Assembly (NCBI GenBank): GCA_004565275.1
Contig: SDOX01000021.1
Coordinates: 1,164,230 to 1,228,229, forward strand
Reading direction: 5' to 3'
DNA: 64,000 nt
Source: Nannochloropsis salina CCMP1776
Lineage: Eukaryota; Sar; Eustigmatophyceae; Eustigmatales; Monodopsidaceae
Below the pieces are notes generated by a model. That model saw only the letters and a program-made list of their open reading frames with translations. It made no database searches and was not told the DNA's origin. Both the position numbers and the translations under genes were made by a program. Below, in pieces: positions 49,633-61,094 of the stretch. Numbering within the stretch: the first letter of the stretch is position 1; every line of letters begins with the position of its first letter.

Positions 49633-50714
49633 ATGATTCACGCACGTGGTGTAACTATCGTTGCCTTATCCATCCTAGGCATGGCAGCAGGACAGGTAAA
49701 GTGCGAATGTCACGAGAGGGAGAAGATCTGAAAGAATGTCGGGGGCCCTTTCAGAACAGCTGGAATCGCCCCCGCTCAATCTTACAAATTAGCGTCATTA
49801 AATTGCAACTATAAATGTATGCTGCTTAAATCTTTCATTTATTCGTACACTGAGCGTATTTTAAGCAAGAAATAAGCGGTTGTTGTCAGATGCACATGTA
49901 CAGGAGTAATGCCCGGAGGTGGTAGGGATGCATCTCACTCAGCTATTCTTTGGTTGACAGACACTCTGTAGTGTTAAACTGGACCATCACATCTCCCAGT
50001 CCCATGACCCAAAAATGAATACATCCTCAAACGATGTAGTTACTAGCCTTTTCGTATCATCTCTCCTAATCACAGAACTTGCGGTTCCCGGAGGCTGCCG
50101 ATGGCCTCCGTCTGCCAGAGTCATCTGAAGGCACACTACCAGTGTCAAATAATGCGGCGTCCCACCCTCTGATTGGAGCCCCAGCGTCTGAGAGTAGCCC
50201 CGTCAGGTCATCCGCCCCCTCCGTGTCTGTCTCTCCTTCCCACTTTCCGTCCCCCGTGGTCAGGAAAATGGGACTTTACACGTCGGACGAAATAGAAGGC
50301 ACGGTGCGCTTTATCATGCCAAAGTTTAGGGGGCTCCCAGTGGACTACTGTCTGAGGTACCAGCATGGCCGTGTGCACCGTGAACGGCGTGGGATTGATT
50401 GCGGCGTCCCCGCGGCCTCTCAATATTGCCGCGACCAGGGCATGGACGACTCTATCGACTACGTGGTGACATACTACTCGAGCCAGGCCACCAGCACGCT
50501 CGGCGATGGCGCCGTCCATGCCGCTGATCCCGCAGGTGATGGAAAAGGCCGGCATACGTGGTTCACTAGCATCACCTGCAGGTTCTCCGTCCGGGAGGAC
50601 GTGGCAGTAGCGGAGGCCGGGGGCTGGCCGGTGGAAGAGATCTCCACCCGGTGGGAGGCTGTGGACGTGAAATCGACGGCGGCGGGCCGCTCGATGGAAG
50701 GACATAGTGACTGA
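49633..50714 (+). CDS. small secreted protein of unknown function
   Basis: Two exons, 49633-49695 and 50076-50714, join in phase 0 (donor ggacag|gtaaag, acceptor atcacag|aac), giving about 233 residues. The first exon alone encodes a compact signal peptide (MIHARGVTIVALSILGMAAG), which is why I chose it over a non-ATG start within the second exon. The mature part begins with 65 Ser/Pro/Ala-rich residues, then a denser region (MGLYTSDEIEGTVRFIMPKF onward) with cysteines in YCLRYQH, IDCGVP, YCRDQG and ITCRFS that could pair. No known domain is recognised. An alternative upstream ATG in another frame (MNATRSSHVASLLLISALL) also looks like a signal peptide but ends in a stop without a fitting join. 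Function unknown. Confidence 0.6.
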
Positions 50715-51288
50715 CCAGGGTGAGATCGCTGACTTGATGGGGACTTTGAGGATTCTAAAGATGGGAGCATATTTTCCAGGCGTGGGTGGGGTGTGAAAGT
50801 GTGAAGGCCCGTGGACAGCGAGAATTTGGTTGGTTTCTGACAGTCTGATCGAACAAACAACTATTGGGCTGTCGTGTCTGTGCACCAAGAAGGGTTATAC
50901 ATACGGGAACAGAGAAGACGCGGATCATGATGTAGAGCCTCGCGTCGCAAGGAATGGAAGATGCAGGGAGAATCGGGGAGAAAACTGACGAGAAGGGCAC
51001 TCTGTACATAGTGGAAAATGACACGCGGCGGTGAGCTTTCTTCTGCAAAAGTTAGAGCAGTAAAAAGGAGGATACAAATTTTGAAATGAAGCATTTTAAA
51101 AAAAGAGGGGGGATAGAGGCTGATATACGGCTACCGTTGGCAAAAATCATGATCAAATTTCGTAAGGGTTGCCGTCAAAGCGACAATATTCATGCAGTCT
51201 TCTGGTTCCTTTTTTTCTGTGACCCTCGTCCACACTTTACTCCTATCGATCACCTTTCCCGCGTGCAGTCCGCGTGCTGTGACTTCTA
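50715..51288. other. gene-free stretch between convergent genes
   Basis: 574 bp between the small secreted-protein gene and the minus-strand translocator gene. Open frames here are short and unrecognised. Confidence 0.45.
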
Positions 51289-52768
51289 TTAATGCGTGTC
51301 ATAATACTGTTTAGTCAGGCTGTATATCAGCACCCCCGCTATGCCTACTCCCGAGCCCACCGCCCCTGTCAACGTTATCGGGTTCCGAAAGACCAAAAGG
51401 CTCGCTAAGATAATGAAGACGCGCTTGGCGGTATTGCCCACGGCCAAGGTGATGGGGTGCACGTTATCCAGGGCCAAGTACATGACCTCGTTGTTCAGGT
51501 AATGGAAAAGGCCACTCAGGAGCAATTGGTGAACAAGGGTGGTGCCTTCTATTTTTTCGGTCGCTACACGCCATGATGGCCGCCAGTCGACCCCTTCCCA
51601 CAGACACGTCAGGGGCAGGAGGAGGAAAAACGCGAGGATGGTCACGAGACCATAGACGTTCGCGGGCGACATGCTGCTCTTCCCTTCTTTCCGGTAGCGG
51701 AACAGCGCGCCTTTGGAAAAGTTGGCACGCAGAGCAAAGGCCAGATTGGAAGCCATGGCCGTCAAGAAAGCAAGCCACCCAAAAGACACGTCATTGGCAC
51801 ACGCAACTGCCACCCCGGACACGACTGGGAGGAGGCTCAAGTAGACTTGAGGTTTGAAAACCTGCTTGAAGCACACAGCAGCGACAAGGGCAGAGAAAAA
51901 AGGCTCCAGAGCCTTAACTATATGCGTGAAGCTGACTGCGGCGGCGCCAAGACTCAGTACTGTGAACAGTTGGCCGGAGCCATGGTAGAAAGCGATGGAG
52001 AGGAGGTCCTTTAAGCCGGTCGTGCTGATTCGGGGGGAAGCACGGACGCGAAGAAGCCAAGATAGGGAGACGTAGACAGCACCAATACCCAGCTGAGCCG
52101 TTGCAACCGTGAAAGGTAGAGGGAGAGTATTGAGAACTCGCTTGTTTACAATGTTGTAGTAGACGTTCAGTGCGAACCACAAGGCAAAATAACTGAGTGT
52201 AAGGACGGTGCCTTTCGCATGAGTGCTTACTAACGCCCCTTTACATGTCCCGCTCCCATTCACAGTGTGAGCCTCTGAAATCGCTCCGCCTCCGCGAATT
52301 TTGTTCAGCTTGCTGCCCATGAGTTTGCTGCCGGTGAGCAGGGCCTCGAGAGCAGAAGGAGACGAAGAAGGCGCGCAGAGCGGCACGGGATGGGTCGAAA
52401 GAAGCGAAAGAGAAGACTCGGCATCGCGATTTTGATCTGAAATTGGTGAGCAGCTTTTGGTGACCGCGTTGTGCGCGGCATCCACGTCAACGGCGAGGAC
52501 AGATTTCATTTTTCCCTCAATGTGATGGGCCGAGTGGTATTCTTGATTGATGCGCGATGGGTTCAGTAAGCTAGATATAGCAAGGCCTGCTGAGCTAGAA
52601 GCAAATATTTCGTTTGCTGTATATGATAGTGAGGTGAGGGGGCCGACATTATTCTATGCTGTTCGTTTGTTATGAATCATTAGACATACCTGTTGAAGGG
52701 GCCAGACAAAGGCAAGTGATGAAAAGGATGACAATGGCGTCAAATAAAAAGCCGCGCGACAATACCAT
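51289..52768 (-). CDS. plastid triose-phosphate/phosphoenolpyruvate-type translocator
   Basis: Two minus-strand exons, 52768-52690 and 52589-51289, join in phase 1 over a 100-bp intron (donor caacag|gtatgt, acceptor gctcag|ca), giving about 459 residues. The core (about 150-455) is a TPT/nucleotide-sugar transporter fold with about ten helices. Signatures include FALWFALNVYYNIVNKRVLN, VSFTHIVKALEPFFSAL, SNLAFALRANFSKG, YLNNEVMYLALDNVHPITLA and VGNTAKRVFII. Members exchange phosphorylated C3, C5 or C6 compounds for phosphate across plastid membranes. The first exon supplies a signal peptide (FLFDAIVILFITCLCLAPST), followed by a Ser/Asn/His-rich stretch that can act as transit peptide, as needed for complex plastids. 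If exon 1 is wrong, the start is the ATG at 52509 with 406 residues. Substrate choice cannot be set by eye. Confidence 0.88.
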
Positions 52769-53131
52769 CTAAGATCAGCCACGCGATGAAACAAGGCCCT
52801 TCAATTTTACAGTATCTGTGTTAATAGGATTGGATTATGGAATGAGAAGGAGCGCTTCCAATCCCAGAGGGTAGCGCCAAGAGCAACCCCCCCAAAATGA
52901 TGTAAATGGTCCCTTCGATTGCCACAGTGAGACCATTGCGAATCGGTCCACTCTTGATCATGAAAGTACATCAAACATACATTGAAGAGGTCTTGTATAT
53001 TCTACAGTCTGATGCATGTACGGACTCTCGACAAAACCCTGCTTTTATAGAGTAGCTGACCGTTCATACCTCTCATCGCAACCTCCTCCCCTTTCCCTCT
53101 CCCACTTATTATGTGGCGTTAGACAAACATC
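52769..53131. other. divergent promoter region of translocator and hydratase genes
   Basis: 363 bp between the two inferred start codons. No other feature is seen; it probably carries both promoters. Confidence 0.45.
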
Positions 53132-54224
53132 ATGGCGCTTCGATCGGCAGCAGTTTTGACGAAGTCGTCGGGTAGACCACTGCCATCTTTGCGCAAACTA
53201 CGTCCATGCTTCATGGCGACGACCCCTACAAGTTTCAAGACCGGCAAACCCCATGGTCCTATGCACCAACGCGGGGAGTACCTTGAAGAACCGCCCCGCA
53301 ATCTTAAAGACCTTGAATTTTCTTTGAAAAATGGCATAGCTACAATTAAATTGGACCGACCTCATCGCTTGAACGCCTTGAGCGAAGATATGGCCGAAAG
53401 CTTGATGCGCTTATGCGAATACATTACCGCAGCTCCTGTTGAGAAGGTACGCGTTTGTGTTGTGACGGGTGGAACACGGGCTTTTTCCACAGGACGGGAC
53501 CTCAAGGATTCGAAGCTACACACGACTTTGGAGAAGAGGGAGCGATACATGAAGCTGGCCTTAGAATCTGTCATGGCAGTACATCGTCTGGTACGAGGGG
53601 GGAGTGGGAAGACCAGTCTATGGAGGCATGCTGCTCTCTAGTTCACCTCCTCTCAGCCGCTCACTTTCTCCGGCGTCTTTTGCACTTTCCATCCTTCTCT
53701 CTGTACTCCTTCTCCCGGCATGTGCGATGGATCAGCCACTCCCAACCATCGCCTGCCTCTCCGGTCCTGCCTTTGGGTGGGGTCTCGAACTTGCCCTTGC
53801 CTGTGACCTTCGTGTAGCCCACCCGGCCTCCCTGCTCTGTCTGCCTGAAACCTCCTTGGGCATTTTCCCGGGCGCCGGAGGCGTTGTTCTTTTGCGTGAA
53901 CTCGTCTCGCCCTCCATCGCCAAGGATTTGATTTTTACCGCACGGCGTTTTTCGGGGGCAGACGCCCTATCTTTGGGGGTCGTGAACCGAGTTTCCCCGA
54001 ACGTGGAGGAAAATGCCGAAGAGCTTGCGCAATGCATCGCAGAGAACGGTCCGTTGGGTGTGCGGGGGGCGAAAGAAGTGATGGAGGGTGCGCACAATGT
54101 GGATTTCGGGACTGCTATCGCCCTGGCACGCCAGCTCCGCGCCCCTCTGTCGGAGACGGAAGATTTCAAGGAAGCTTTGCAGGCATTCGAGGAAAAAAGA
54201 AAGCCGACATTTCGAGGGCGGTAA
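53132..54224 (+). CDS. enoyl-CoA hydratase, mitochondrial type
   Basis: Two exons, 53132-53590 and 53736-54224, join in phase 0 (donor cgtctg|gtacga, acceptor ggatcag|cca), giving 315 residues. The crotonase fold is shown by IATIKLDRPHRLNALSEDM, the oxyanion-hole block AFSTGRDLKD and SGPAFGWGLELALACDLRVA. Both general acid/base glutamates expected for a hydratase are present: Glu 171 (in GWGLELALACD) and Glu 191 (in CLPETSLGIFPGAGG), 20 residues apart as in rat mitochondrial enoyl-CoA hydratase. The N-terminus is Arg/Lys/Ser-rich (RSAAVLTKSSGRPLPSLRK), fitting mitochondrial import; no C-terminal peroxisome tripeptide is seen (ends RGR). It may act in fatty-acid or branched-chain amino-acid breakdown; methylglutaconyl-CoA hydratase is a plausible alternative. 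Confidence 0.88.
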
Positions 54225-54924
54225 AGACGGGGGAGGCGAAAAAGAAAAGAGAGGGTGCTGTACATGAGTCGGACATAGGTGGGTGTGGGAGCGGGGTGGG
54301 AAAGAAGGCTAAGAGACACGGGGCGACGCGGGCTTTGTAAACTTGCTTTATCCAGGAAGGGTTAGGATGCGTGGTCGAGCAAGAAAAATTTATCCAGGAA
54401 ATTTCCTGAGAAGCGTGTTGCCATCATTAGTCTCTAGACCAGGTTCCTTTACTTGGAGGCGTATGCTGGCTATAATTGTTGTCCTGTTCCATTGCCCTCC
54501 ATTTGACAGAGATTTCTCCCCTCGCATCTTCTCCTTTGTTTTCTTGGTCTTTATTTCACATTCCGGGTCCACCACGCCGTGACATTTTCGGCTTTGTCGC
54601 TTGGCATGCTCAAGCTCTTCCAATATTATCCTTACTTTCTTCTTTCCCCGCCTCCCTTCTGAGCTGCCAATCTATAGTTTGGCAGCATCTTGCCTGTTTT
54701 TAAAAAAGGGTGACAACCATTGGGTTCCTCTACAACCCCGCTAGTACCGCCTTCTTGACCCTGTCATTCCCAGGCAACAACTGAATTTTCAAGAAAATGG
54801 CACGAGAAGCAAAGTATGACAAATTACGGGACAGGGGTTCAAAGAATTAAATGCTCTCTTCTCCCTGTCGTGCCTAACAAATTTGTCAAGGCCGTCACAT
54901 CGTTTTTCGCAAACAGACGCCAAC
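54225..54924. other. gene-free stretch between convergent genes
   Basis: 700 bp between the hydratase gene and the minus-strand glutaredoxin gene. Nothing coding or structured is recognised. Confidence 0.45.
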
Positions 54925-55574
54925 TTACTTCAGCGCCCCAAGCGCAGAAAGCATCTCTTTCAATTTTCCTGCTCTAGCCAAAGCTACGGTGTCATCCCCT
55001 CCTCCAATGCTTTTTCCCTCAAGGAAAACGTTGGGCACGGTCCGTCGACCAGTCATTTCTGCCAAAGCTGCTTGGATTTCTCCACCGTCACTGCGTTGGT
55101 CGAGTTCGACGACATGAAAGACGGCTCCCTCGGACTGGAGGGCCCGTTTCGCCATGGAAGCGAACGGGCAGTAAGTTTTCGAAAACACGACCACCTTGTG
55201 AGCTTTTGTGGTATGGGAAATGTGATGTCAGATAAAGTGTTTTCAGGTGATAAAACACCCCGACAGCTTTCTGGCAATTCCCTGATTTCTGCCTAGTAAG
55301 ATGATGGTATGCCAGGCTGAAAGGCAAGACACGCACGGGTAATTGTACACGATTTATGATTGTCACGTCCCACGTCCTGTAACAGAGCATCGATTGTGGT
55401 CGTGAATGCAATTTATATGTACTATCGAAATGAATACAGAAGAGGTAGCACCGTATCGAGCCTACTCCATGGGTAAGTTTTTCTTTACAAACGCTTACCT
55501 CTAAGGGTGGTTTTGACAAAATCCATAGCCTCGGCAGTCGCAGCAACAGCAGTCCCTCCGAACAAATTTCCCAT
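54925..55574 (-). CDS. glutaredoxin with CPFA active site
   Basis: Two minus-strand exons, 55574-55499 and 55202-54925, join in phase 1 over a 296-bp intron (donor ttagag|gtaagc, acceptor caaaag|ct), giving 117 residues, normal for a class-I glutaredoxin. The junction restores FVKTTLRAHKVVVFSKTYC. The active site reads CPFA (37-40): the first, nucleophilic Cys is present, but the usual second Cys of CPYC/CPFC is Ala. The other glutathione-site elements are intact: the TVP cis-proline (RRTVPNVFLEGKSIGG) and the GGGDDT end. Such a single-Cys enzyme can still do monothiol deglutathionylation, or bind an iron-sulphur cluster, but not the dithiol route. No transit peptide is seen, so cytosol is likely. 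Confidence 0.9.
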
Positions 55575-56783
55575 GCAGGGTGGCCAATGCAACTCTATTG
55601 TGTTAGAGCAAATGTGACCCGGTGTGAACCGTGAGTCCGCTGCATGGAAAGGAAAAAGACACACAGTCAGCGTATTGCCCTCACGTCATGCGTGTGCGTC
55701 ACAACGCATTGGCAGACGCCGATCATCTCTCTGCTTTGCCTGTGTCACAAGTTTACGTTATTTGTTTCTTTTGTGAATTCACTTTTCGTAGACGTAAATT
55801 CTCTAAGCTATACTCTTTTCTGGCTGGGAACAAAACCCTTGAACTCTGCGTGCGTTGTTTCATTTTTTTCCACTTCATCATCGCCCAACACGGCCTTCGA
55901 TCGAAAGCATGGCCCATGCAGGCAACAAAACAATTTTTGCCATGGGCGTATGTTTTTTCAGCCAATACCCCAAAAAGCGTTTTGCTTCACACGAAACAAG
56001 CCCACTTGATGCCACCGTAGCGGGACAGACTCTTTTGTCAAATGGGAGGAGACATAAGAAAGCACCTGTCGGCGTAAAGTACTGGAGGCTTGGCACTGGC
56101 AAACAAAATCCTATCGAGAGATAGGACAATTGAAGCATCAAAATGACTAGTTCATGATGGAGTGGAAATGAATTTGTGACCAGATCATTTTTTGGGGGCA
56201 ACAATTCTCGATTCTGTTTCAATCCGGGGACTTTACGTCAACATATCATTTTCTACTTCTCTGCTAAAGCCATCAATTTCTGTTCACTCTTGTCCCAAAA
56301 ATTGGGCAGTGCGCCAATGTTTGAATTTATCGTTTTGCTGCTGAGTCAATATGTGCAAAAAACACCCCATCATTGAACGCTTCGCAGAAGATTTTTTGCC
56401 AAGCATTCCATCTAGCCTCATTAAAAAATCTTGCTTTCTGCTTGAAAACCTTGTTCTTTGTGGCATGACTTATGTTCCTGGTTCATTGTCATATTCAATC
56501 TGCGCTCAAGCATTCCCAGTGAAGTGCATTACTAAATTACAAGGCTTCTACATTCTTTGTCCAAAAATAAGCATAAATCGTCGAATCAGTCCTTTCACCG
56601 GGCCTCTCAATCAGATTATCGTTACAGTCTATCACCTGGTGTGATCACAGTACCTGTGTATCGCAAAAGCGTATGGAAAAACATTGCGGAGCATTGTGTG
56701 GTAATAAACTTCATTCTTCCCTCCGAGGGACCTGGCGTCGCTTGTCTGCTTGCTTTTGTCTAGCATCTTCCCGCCATCTCGTC
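55575..56783. other. AT-rich gene-free stretch
   Basis: 1.2 kb between the glutaredoxin start and the 3' end of the zinc-knuckle gene, both on the minus strand. Several short open frames exist on both strands, none recognisable or spliceable to a known domain. Confidence 0.45.
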
Positions 56784-58764
56784 TTACCCCACCCTTGCCA
56801 GCATGATCGCCTCCCGGACGCTGGTGTGCCAGTGCGCAAAGGATTCGGAAGGAAAGAACTCGTCTGTCTGTTCCAACGAAGGCGATCCAGGAGGGGGAGA
56901 ATCGGCCACGATGGCCGAGGAGAGGGAGAGAACGGAAGCACAAGCACATGAGGGACGGAAGAGCGTCTCTCGCGAAACGCCTCCAAAATACAATACAGTC
57001 GACGCCTCAGAATCCCTTTCTCCACTCCCATCGACCGCAGTCCCATCGCGCGCCTCGGAGAAAAAGAAGCTGTCAGTGTCGAAATCCCCTTGCACGCAGG
57101 CCTCGCGTCTCCTGAACATCATGTCCTCCACGCCCTTGACTTTGTCTTCTCCGCTTTCGACAATCTGAGCCCCCTCCTCCCCACTCCTGTCATCCCAAGC
57201 GCTCATCCCGTCGCCCTGACCTTTTGCTACCCCGGTCTCTTCATGGATCAGGTGAGAATGAGCTTCAGGCCTCATTGCCGTCCACACGCCCGCGCCTCCC
57301 GACTGTCCGTCCACCGCTGTATTCGACACACAGGCGGAGGAGTACTGCAGGCTGCCCACATCACCCTTCTCTCCACGAGCCTCCCTCGCCGCACTGCGAC
57401 CGCCTCCTTCCCCTTTGCCGTTACCCCCCGCGTTGTCGGGACCCGGTGCCACTTGATCATCTCCCTCCCTAGGCCCGCTTCCTTCCACGACCATGGCAGC
57501 CTCCTTCATGTCCAATTCCATCAGGCGATGCATATCGCATTTCCCTCCGTGACATTTGGCGCGCGCCACACAAAAGGTATGGGTACAGAAGAAGCCCAAA
57601 TCTCGATGGTTCTCACAGAACCCATGACCCTCCCCCCCCAAGGCATCACGCGTGCAGCCTGGCTGCTGACATTCCGCCCCACTCGAGTCTCCTCCGGCGT
57701 GTCGGACGCAGCGACCTCGCACGTAGCTGTTACCCCTGCAATCGACGCTTCCGCCGCACCTCACCAGAATCAAATGGGTGGGACAATAGAAGGGCAGGCC
57801 TACACTCATCAAGGCCGGTTCCATGCACTGGATGAGTGCGTCGAGTCCACATGCATGCAAGTCACCGGGTGCAATCCCTGTTCTACCTCCCTGCGGGACT
57901 GCTGCCGGAAAGAATCAAGCATGCGTCCATGCACCTGGCACCAGTTCTCTTGTGATTTGATGGCCGGCCGGGCGCAACCAGGGTGCCGACATGGGTCCCG
58001 CCCACCGTGCTTGGCGCACACATTTTTTGTGACTGCCCGCAACTGACAGCCTTGGAAACGGCAGTTGACAAAGCCGCCGTGGCGTGTGCAGCGACCGTAG
58101 AACCGAGCCCGCTTATCGCAGCCCATCACAATACACATCTGCGCCCCGCCGTGCACGGAGCACTTCCCTTCCAGACGCGAAAACCCAGTGCAGCCTGGAA
58201 CGGTGCACATGGCCCCTCCTCCATGCCGACGGCATCGCCGGGTCGACCCTCGGCTCTTCCGCCCACAGCCTTCCACCTCGCAGTTGCCTCGACGCACACC
58301 CACCGTGCTCTCTTCCAGGCTCCCCATGTCAATGCTTCCGCTAGAATGCTCCTCGTCTACGACGGCGTGCGTTCCATGTATCGCAAAGCTCGCAGGCTTT
58401 TGCCTGCTCCTGCTTCTCGTCTGCCTGTCGGAGACCCCCTGCCCATCCGCCTGGTCTCCGCAGGCACCGACGCCTTCAACTCCTTCTTGGCGCGATGCTG
58501 TTGACAAGAATGAATAGTTATCAGCTTAATCGCGCCCCAATATTTCTTCGCTTGTTCGAAACTAATTGCGGTGCACTCACCATGAAGATAAGACGGCGTC
58601 GAACGCTGCCGTAGCATATACGAGGAGCCTCTGGTCCTTACACCCTGAGTTCTAATGGCTGAGCCACCGCCATCATGCCCGAGAAAGTGACCTACGCTGT
58701 TGAGGTTGTTGTGATTGTCTTGCAGCTCTGGCTCTTCTAAGTGGGCTCCGGTAGCTTCCTGCAT
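56784..58764 (-). CDS. CxxxGC...CxxHGG zinc-knuckle repeat protein (WRKY19-like type)
   Basis: The model has three minus-strand exons: 58764-58581, 58497-57887 and 57827-56784, about 612 residues. Intron 1 (83 bp) is supported by atg|gtgagt, aacag|ca and phase 1. Intron 2 (59 bp; gggag|gtagaa to atccag|tgc) is short and its edges are less sure. At least eight repeats of the form C-x3/4-GC-x8/12-C-x2-HGG are seen, for example CTVPGCTGFSRLEGKCSVHG, CIVMGCDKRARFYGRCTRHG, CRFQGCQLRAVTKNVCAKHG and, in exon 3, CQQPGCTRDALGGEGHGFC. Each has three Cys and one His, a likely zinc site. Such arrays are frequent in stramenopiles and are often annotated as WRKY19-like, though no WRKY domain is present. 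The C-terminal 240 residues are acidic and Ser-rich. A role in nucleic-acid binding is plausible but unproven. Confidence 0.75.
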
Positions 58765-61094
58765 TACGAGACAGAAAGCCCTCCTAGATTCGCGCACGCC
58801 TGATGAATCTCGCAAGCAGAAAGACAGGCAAGTGGCCAGCCCCTCTGCGATAGGTATGTGCAGTATGCCGCGTCGAGGATGAGTGAAATACTGAATGTCA
58901 TACACTGCCCTCGCATTTAAAGGTGATCGCCGGAAGCTTCACCATGTGAGCCGCAGAATGGAGCTACGCTCCATGCCACGCAGATCTATGCTGCATGCAA
59001 CGCGCAGAGCGACGTTCAAGGCCTACTACAGCCGTCCGTGGTCGATCACATCGTGTCACAACGACGACAGATCCAAAACTTTGGCACGGACACCTCTTAC
59101 TCACTTGCACAGCACCACGGACTGGGCTCCACCTTCATATCCGTATCACCCATCCCTTTCCTTCCTCTCCCATCTATGCCGCGATGGCTTTCCACCGAAA
59201 ACGTTCAAATGCTGGGGCAAGGACAACAGAATGACACTGAGTTGAATAAGATCGTATATATACCGGAAGGAGGACATAAAGTGTGTTCGAATGGGACCAA
59301 TAGCCGCTCGTCGCGACGGTATGCGCAGTGATATCTCGCGGTCGACGGGGTGGTCGGACTTTATCTCCGGACAGACAAGGGACAGGGGCCGAGGTGATAA
59401 TATTTAAGGACAGGGGCCGAGGTGATAATATTTATTCATTTGGTAGGTAATCAGGAATTTTTGGCAAGAGCGCCAGCTAAACAATGTATATATCTATATG
59501 GAGCTACTATGTCATGCATGCAAGTCTTCCAAAACTTAATCCCTTTCAACAGATTGCGACCCCAACACAGCGCTTTTGAAAAGAGGGGTGTCGGTGATAG
59601 CCCGGCAGTCATTTTCTCGCAAAAACACGGGGTGATTCAGTCCATCAGAGAAAAGATGCTTGGAACGGTTGTCCGCTTCGCTATGCACCTTTGATTTGTG
59701 GTAGTGCTTAATTTTGTCCTTGATTATTCCTAGCGATGGTAACGATTTCTACCAGGACTTTTTTCTTATAAAACGCCTCGCAAATTACAATATTGTAATG
59801 GTGGTAGCCGGCCGATACGCGTCCAGTTTTGTCCATAAATTTCTCGAATAGTGAGTGCGACTGTTGGTACATTCCTTAAAGATTTGCATGCAGTCGATAC
59901 ACCCTGATAAGATCTCTTACCCCCGTTTCGCCTCAAGACGACGGGAGAAAGAACATCATTACACTCCCCTTGAGTTTTATCTGCAATCTACAAACACTTT
60001 CTGGTGGTGTACTTCAAAATTACTGTTGTGTGCCCAGGAGGATGGCTTTGTCTCATTAGTTTCGGCACTCGCTCCCAATAAGTAGCAAAGAGGTAGGGAA
60101 GGAAATGCCTCTAAAACCACAGCGAGGAGATCCTTCTCGCTACCAAAAAATCTCTTTGTGTGGCCTGCCAATATAATAATGCCGCCTTCTTGCTATTTTC
60201 GTCCTCCTTCTCCCTCCGATCTCCCTCTTAGTTACCGTCACCATTGCTCCATATTTTCCTCGTCCTCCTCCTTGTCCTTCCATGCTATCTTCGTTTCCCT
60301 TTTTTGTCCTCCTTTCACTTCATCTTCTCGTACTTGATTATATTTACGTATTGAAGCCGCATACTTCAATAAATGATGATCGACGTACAGATTCACCCAC
60401 GATAGTATGGGCCGTCACTTGCGTGTGGCCTTTCTGGCTACCCTGCATATTCCTTTTCCATCGCGCCGATCTTTCCAATATAGGATAGCGCTACGAACTG
60501 GAGTCCACAATCATTTCCCTTAATGATTTTGAAGATGATTTGTGTTCTGCCTTCCATTTATCCTCTCTTCCATGCTTGTTATTCACCCGTAACCATGAAG
60601 CTTCAGGCAGGATGAAAGGCTTCATATCCGCCAGAATAAACTTCTAAAATCTCTGCCGGGTATTTGAAAGCTCTAAACACCATTAAAGCAATCAGAATTT
60701 AATTCATGTCGAGTGTCAAAATGGTGGCCCCTTGACAAAGCAAATTTATCGAACCTCCTGTGGGCAGTTGCTTCATGTCCTGCCTCCCGGACAGACAGCC
60801 ATGGCCATAGCCGTCGTGCATTTTTCTTTTTACACATTTCAAAGCAGCCAGACCGCAATTGATGGTTGCCTCTATCAGCCAAAGGGGTCGTCTTGTTTCC
60901 CCGCGTCAAGGCTTGCGAGCCTGGGGTTAATTTATGCAAAGGCAGCAGGGAGCTTGTCCTTGCTCGCCCATATCACACGATGTCTCGCCTCGACCTCAAC
61001 TTCCACTTCCTTGTGCCTTCAATTTCTTGTTCTCGTTCGACAATTTCTTCTCACAAATGTACAGGCGTGCGTTATTGCGTGCGCAAGGAGGCGA
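58765..61094. other. long intergenic region with a tandem repeat
   Basis: 2.3 kb between the divergent zinc-knuckle and enoyl-CoA isomerase genes. A 27-bp near-tandem duplication is listed separately. Open frames up to about 115 codons lack recognisable features, and no tRNA or transposon was found. Confidence 0.45.
59380..59434. repeat. two copies of a 27-bp unit
   Basis: The unit starts ggacaggggccgaggtgata and ends atattta. Copies lie at 59380-59406 and 59408-59434, one base apart (period 28). It is probably a slippage duplication. Confidence 0.9.

Noticed and set aside
49494-49814. 106-codon plus-strand frame and a neighbouring frame with a signal-peptide-like start overlapping the first exon of the small secreted gene
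   Set aside because: Neither joins in phase to the next exon with good splice sites, whereas the frame from 49633 does.
57090-58046. 318-codon plus-strand open frame
   Set aside because: It lies antisense to the zinc-knuckle repeats and is only a composition shadow; no recognisable protein features.
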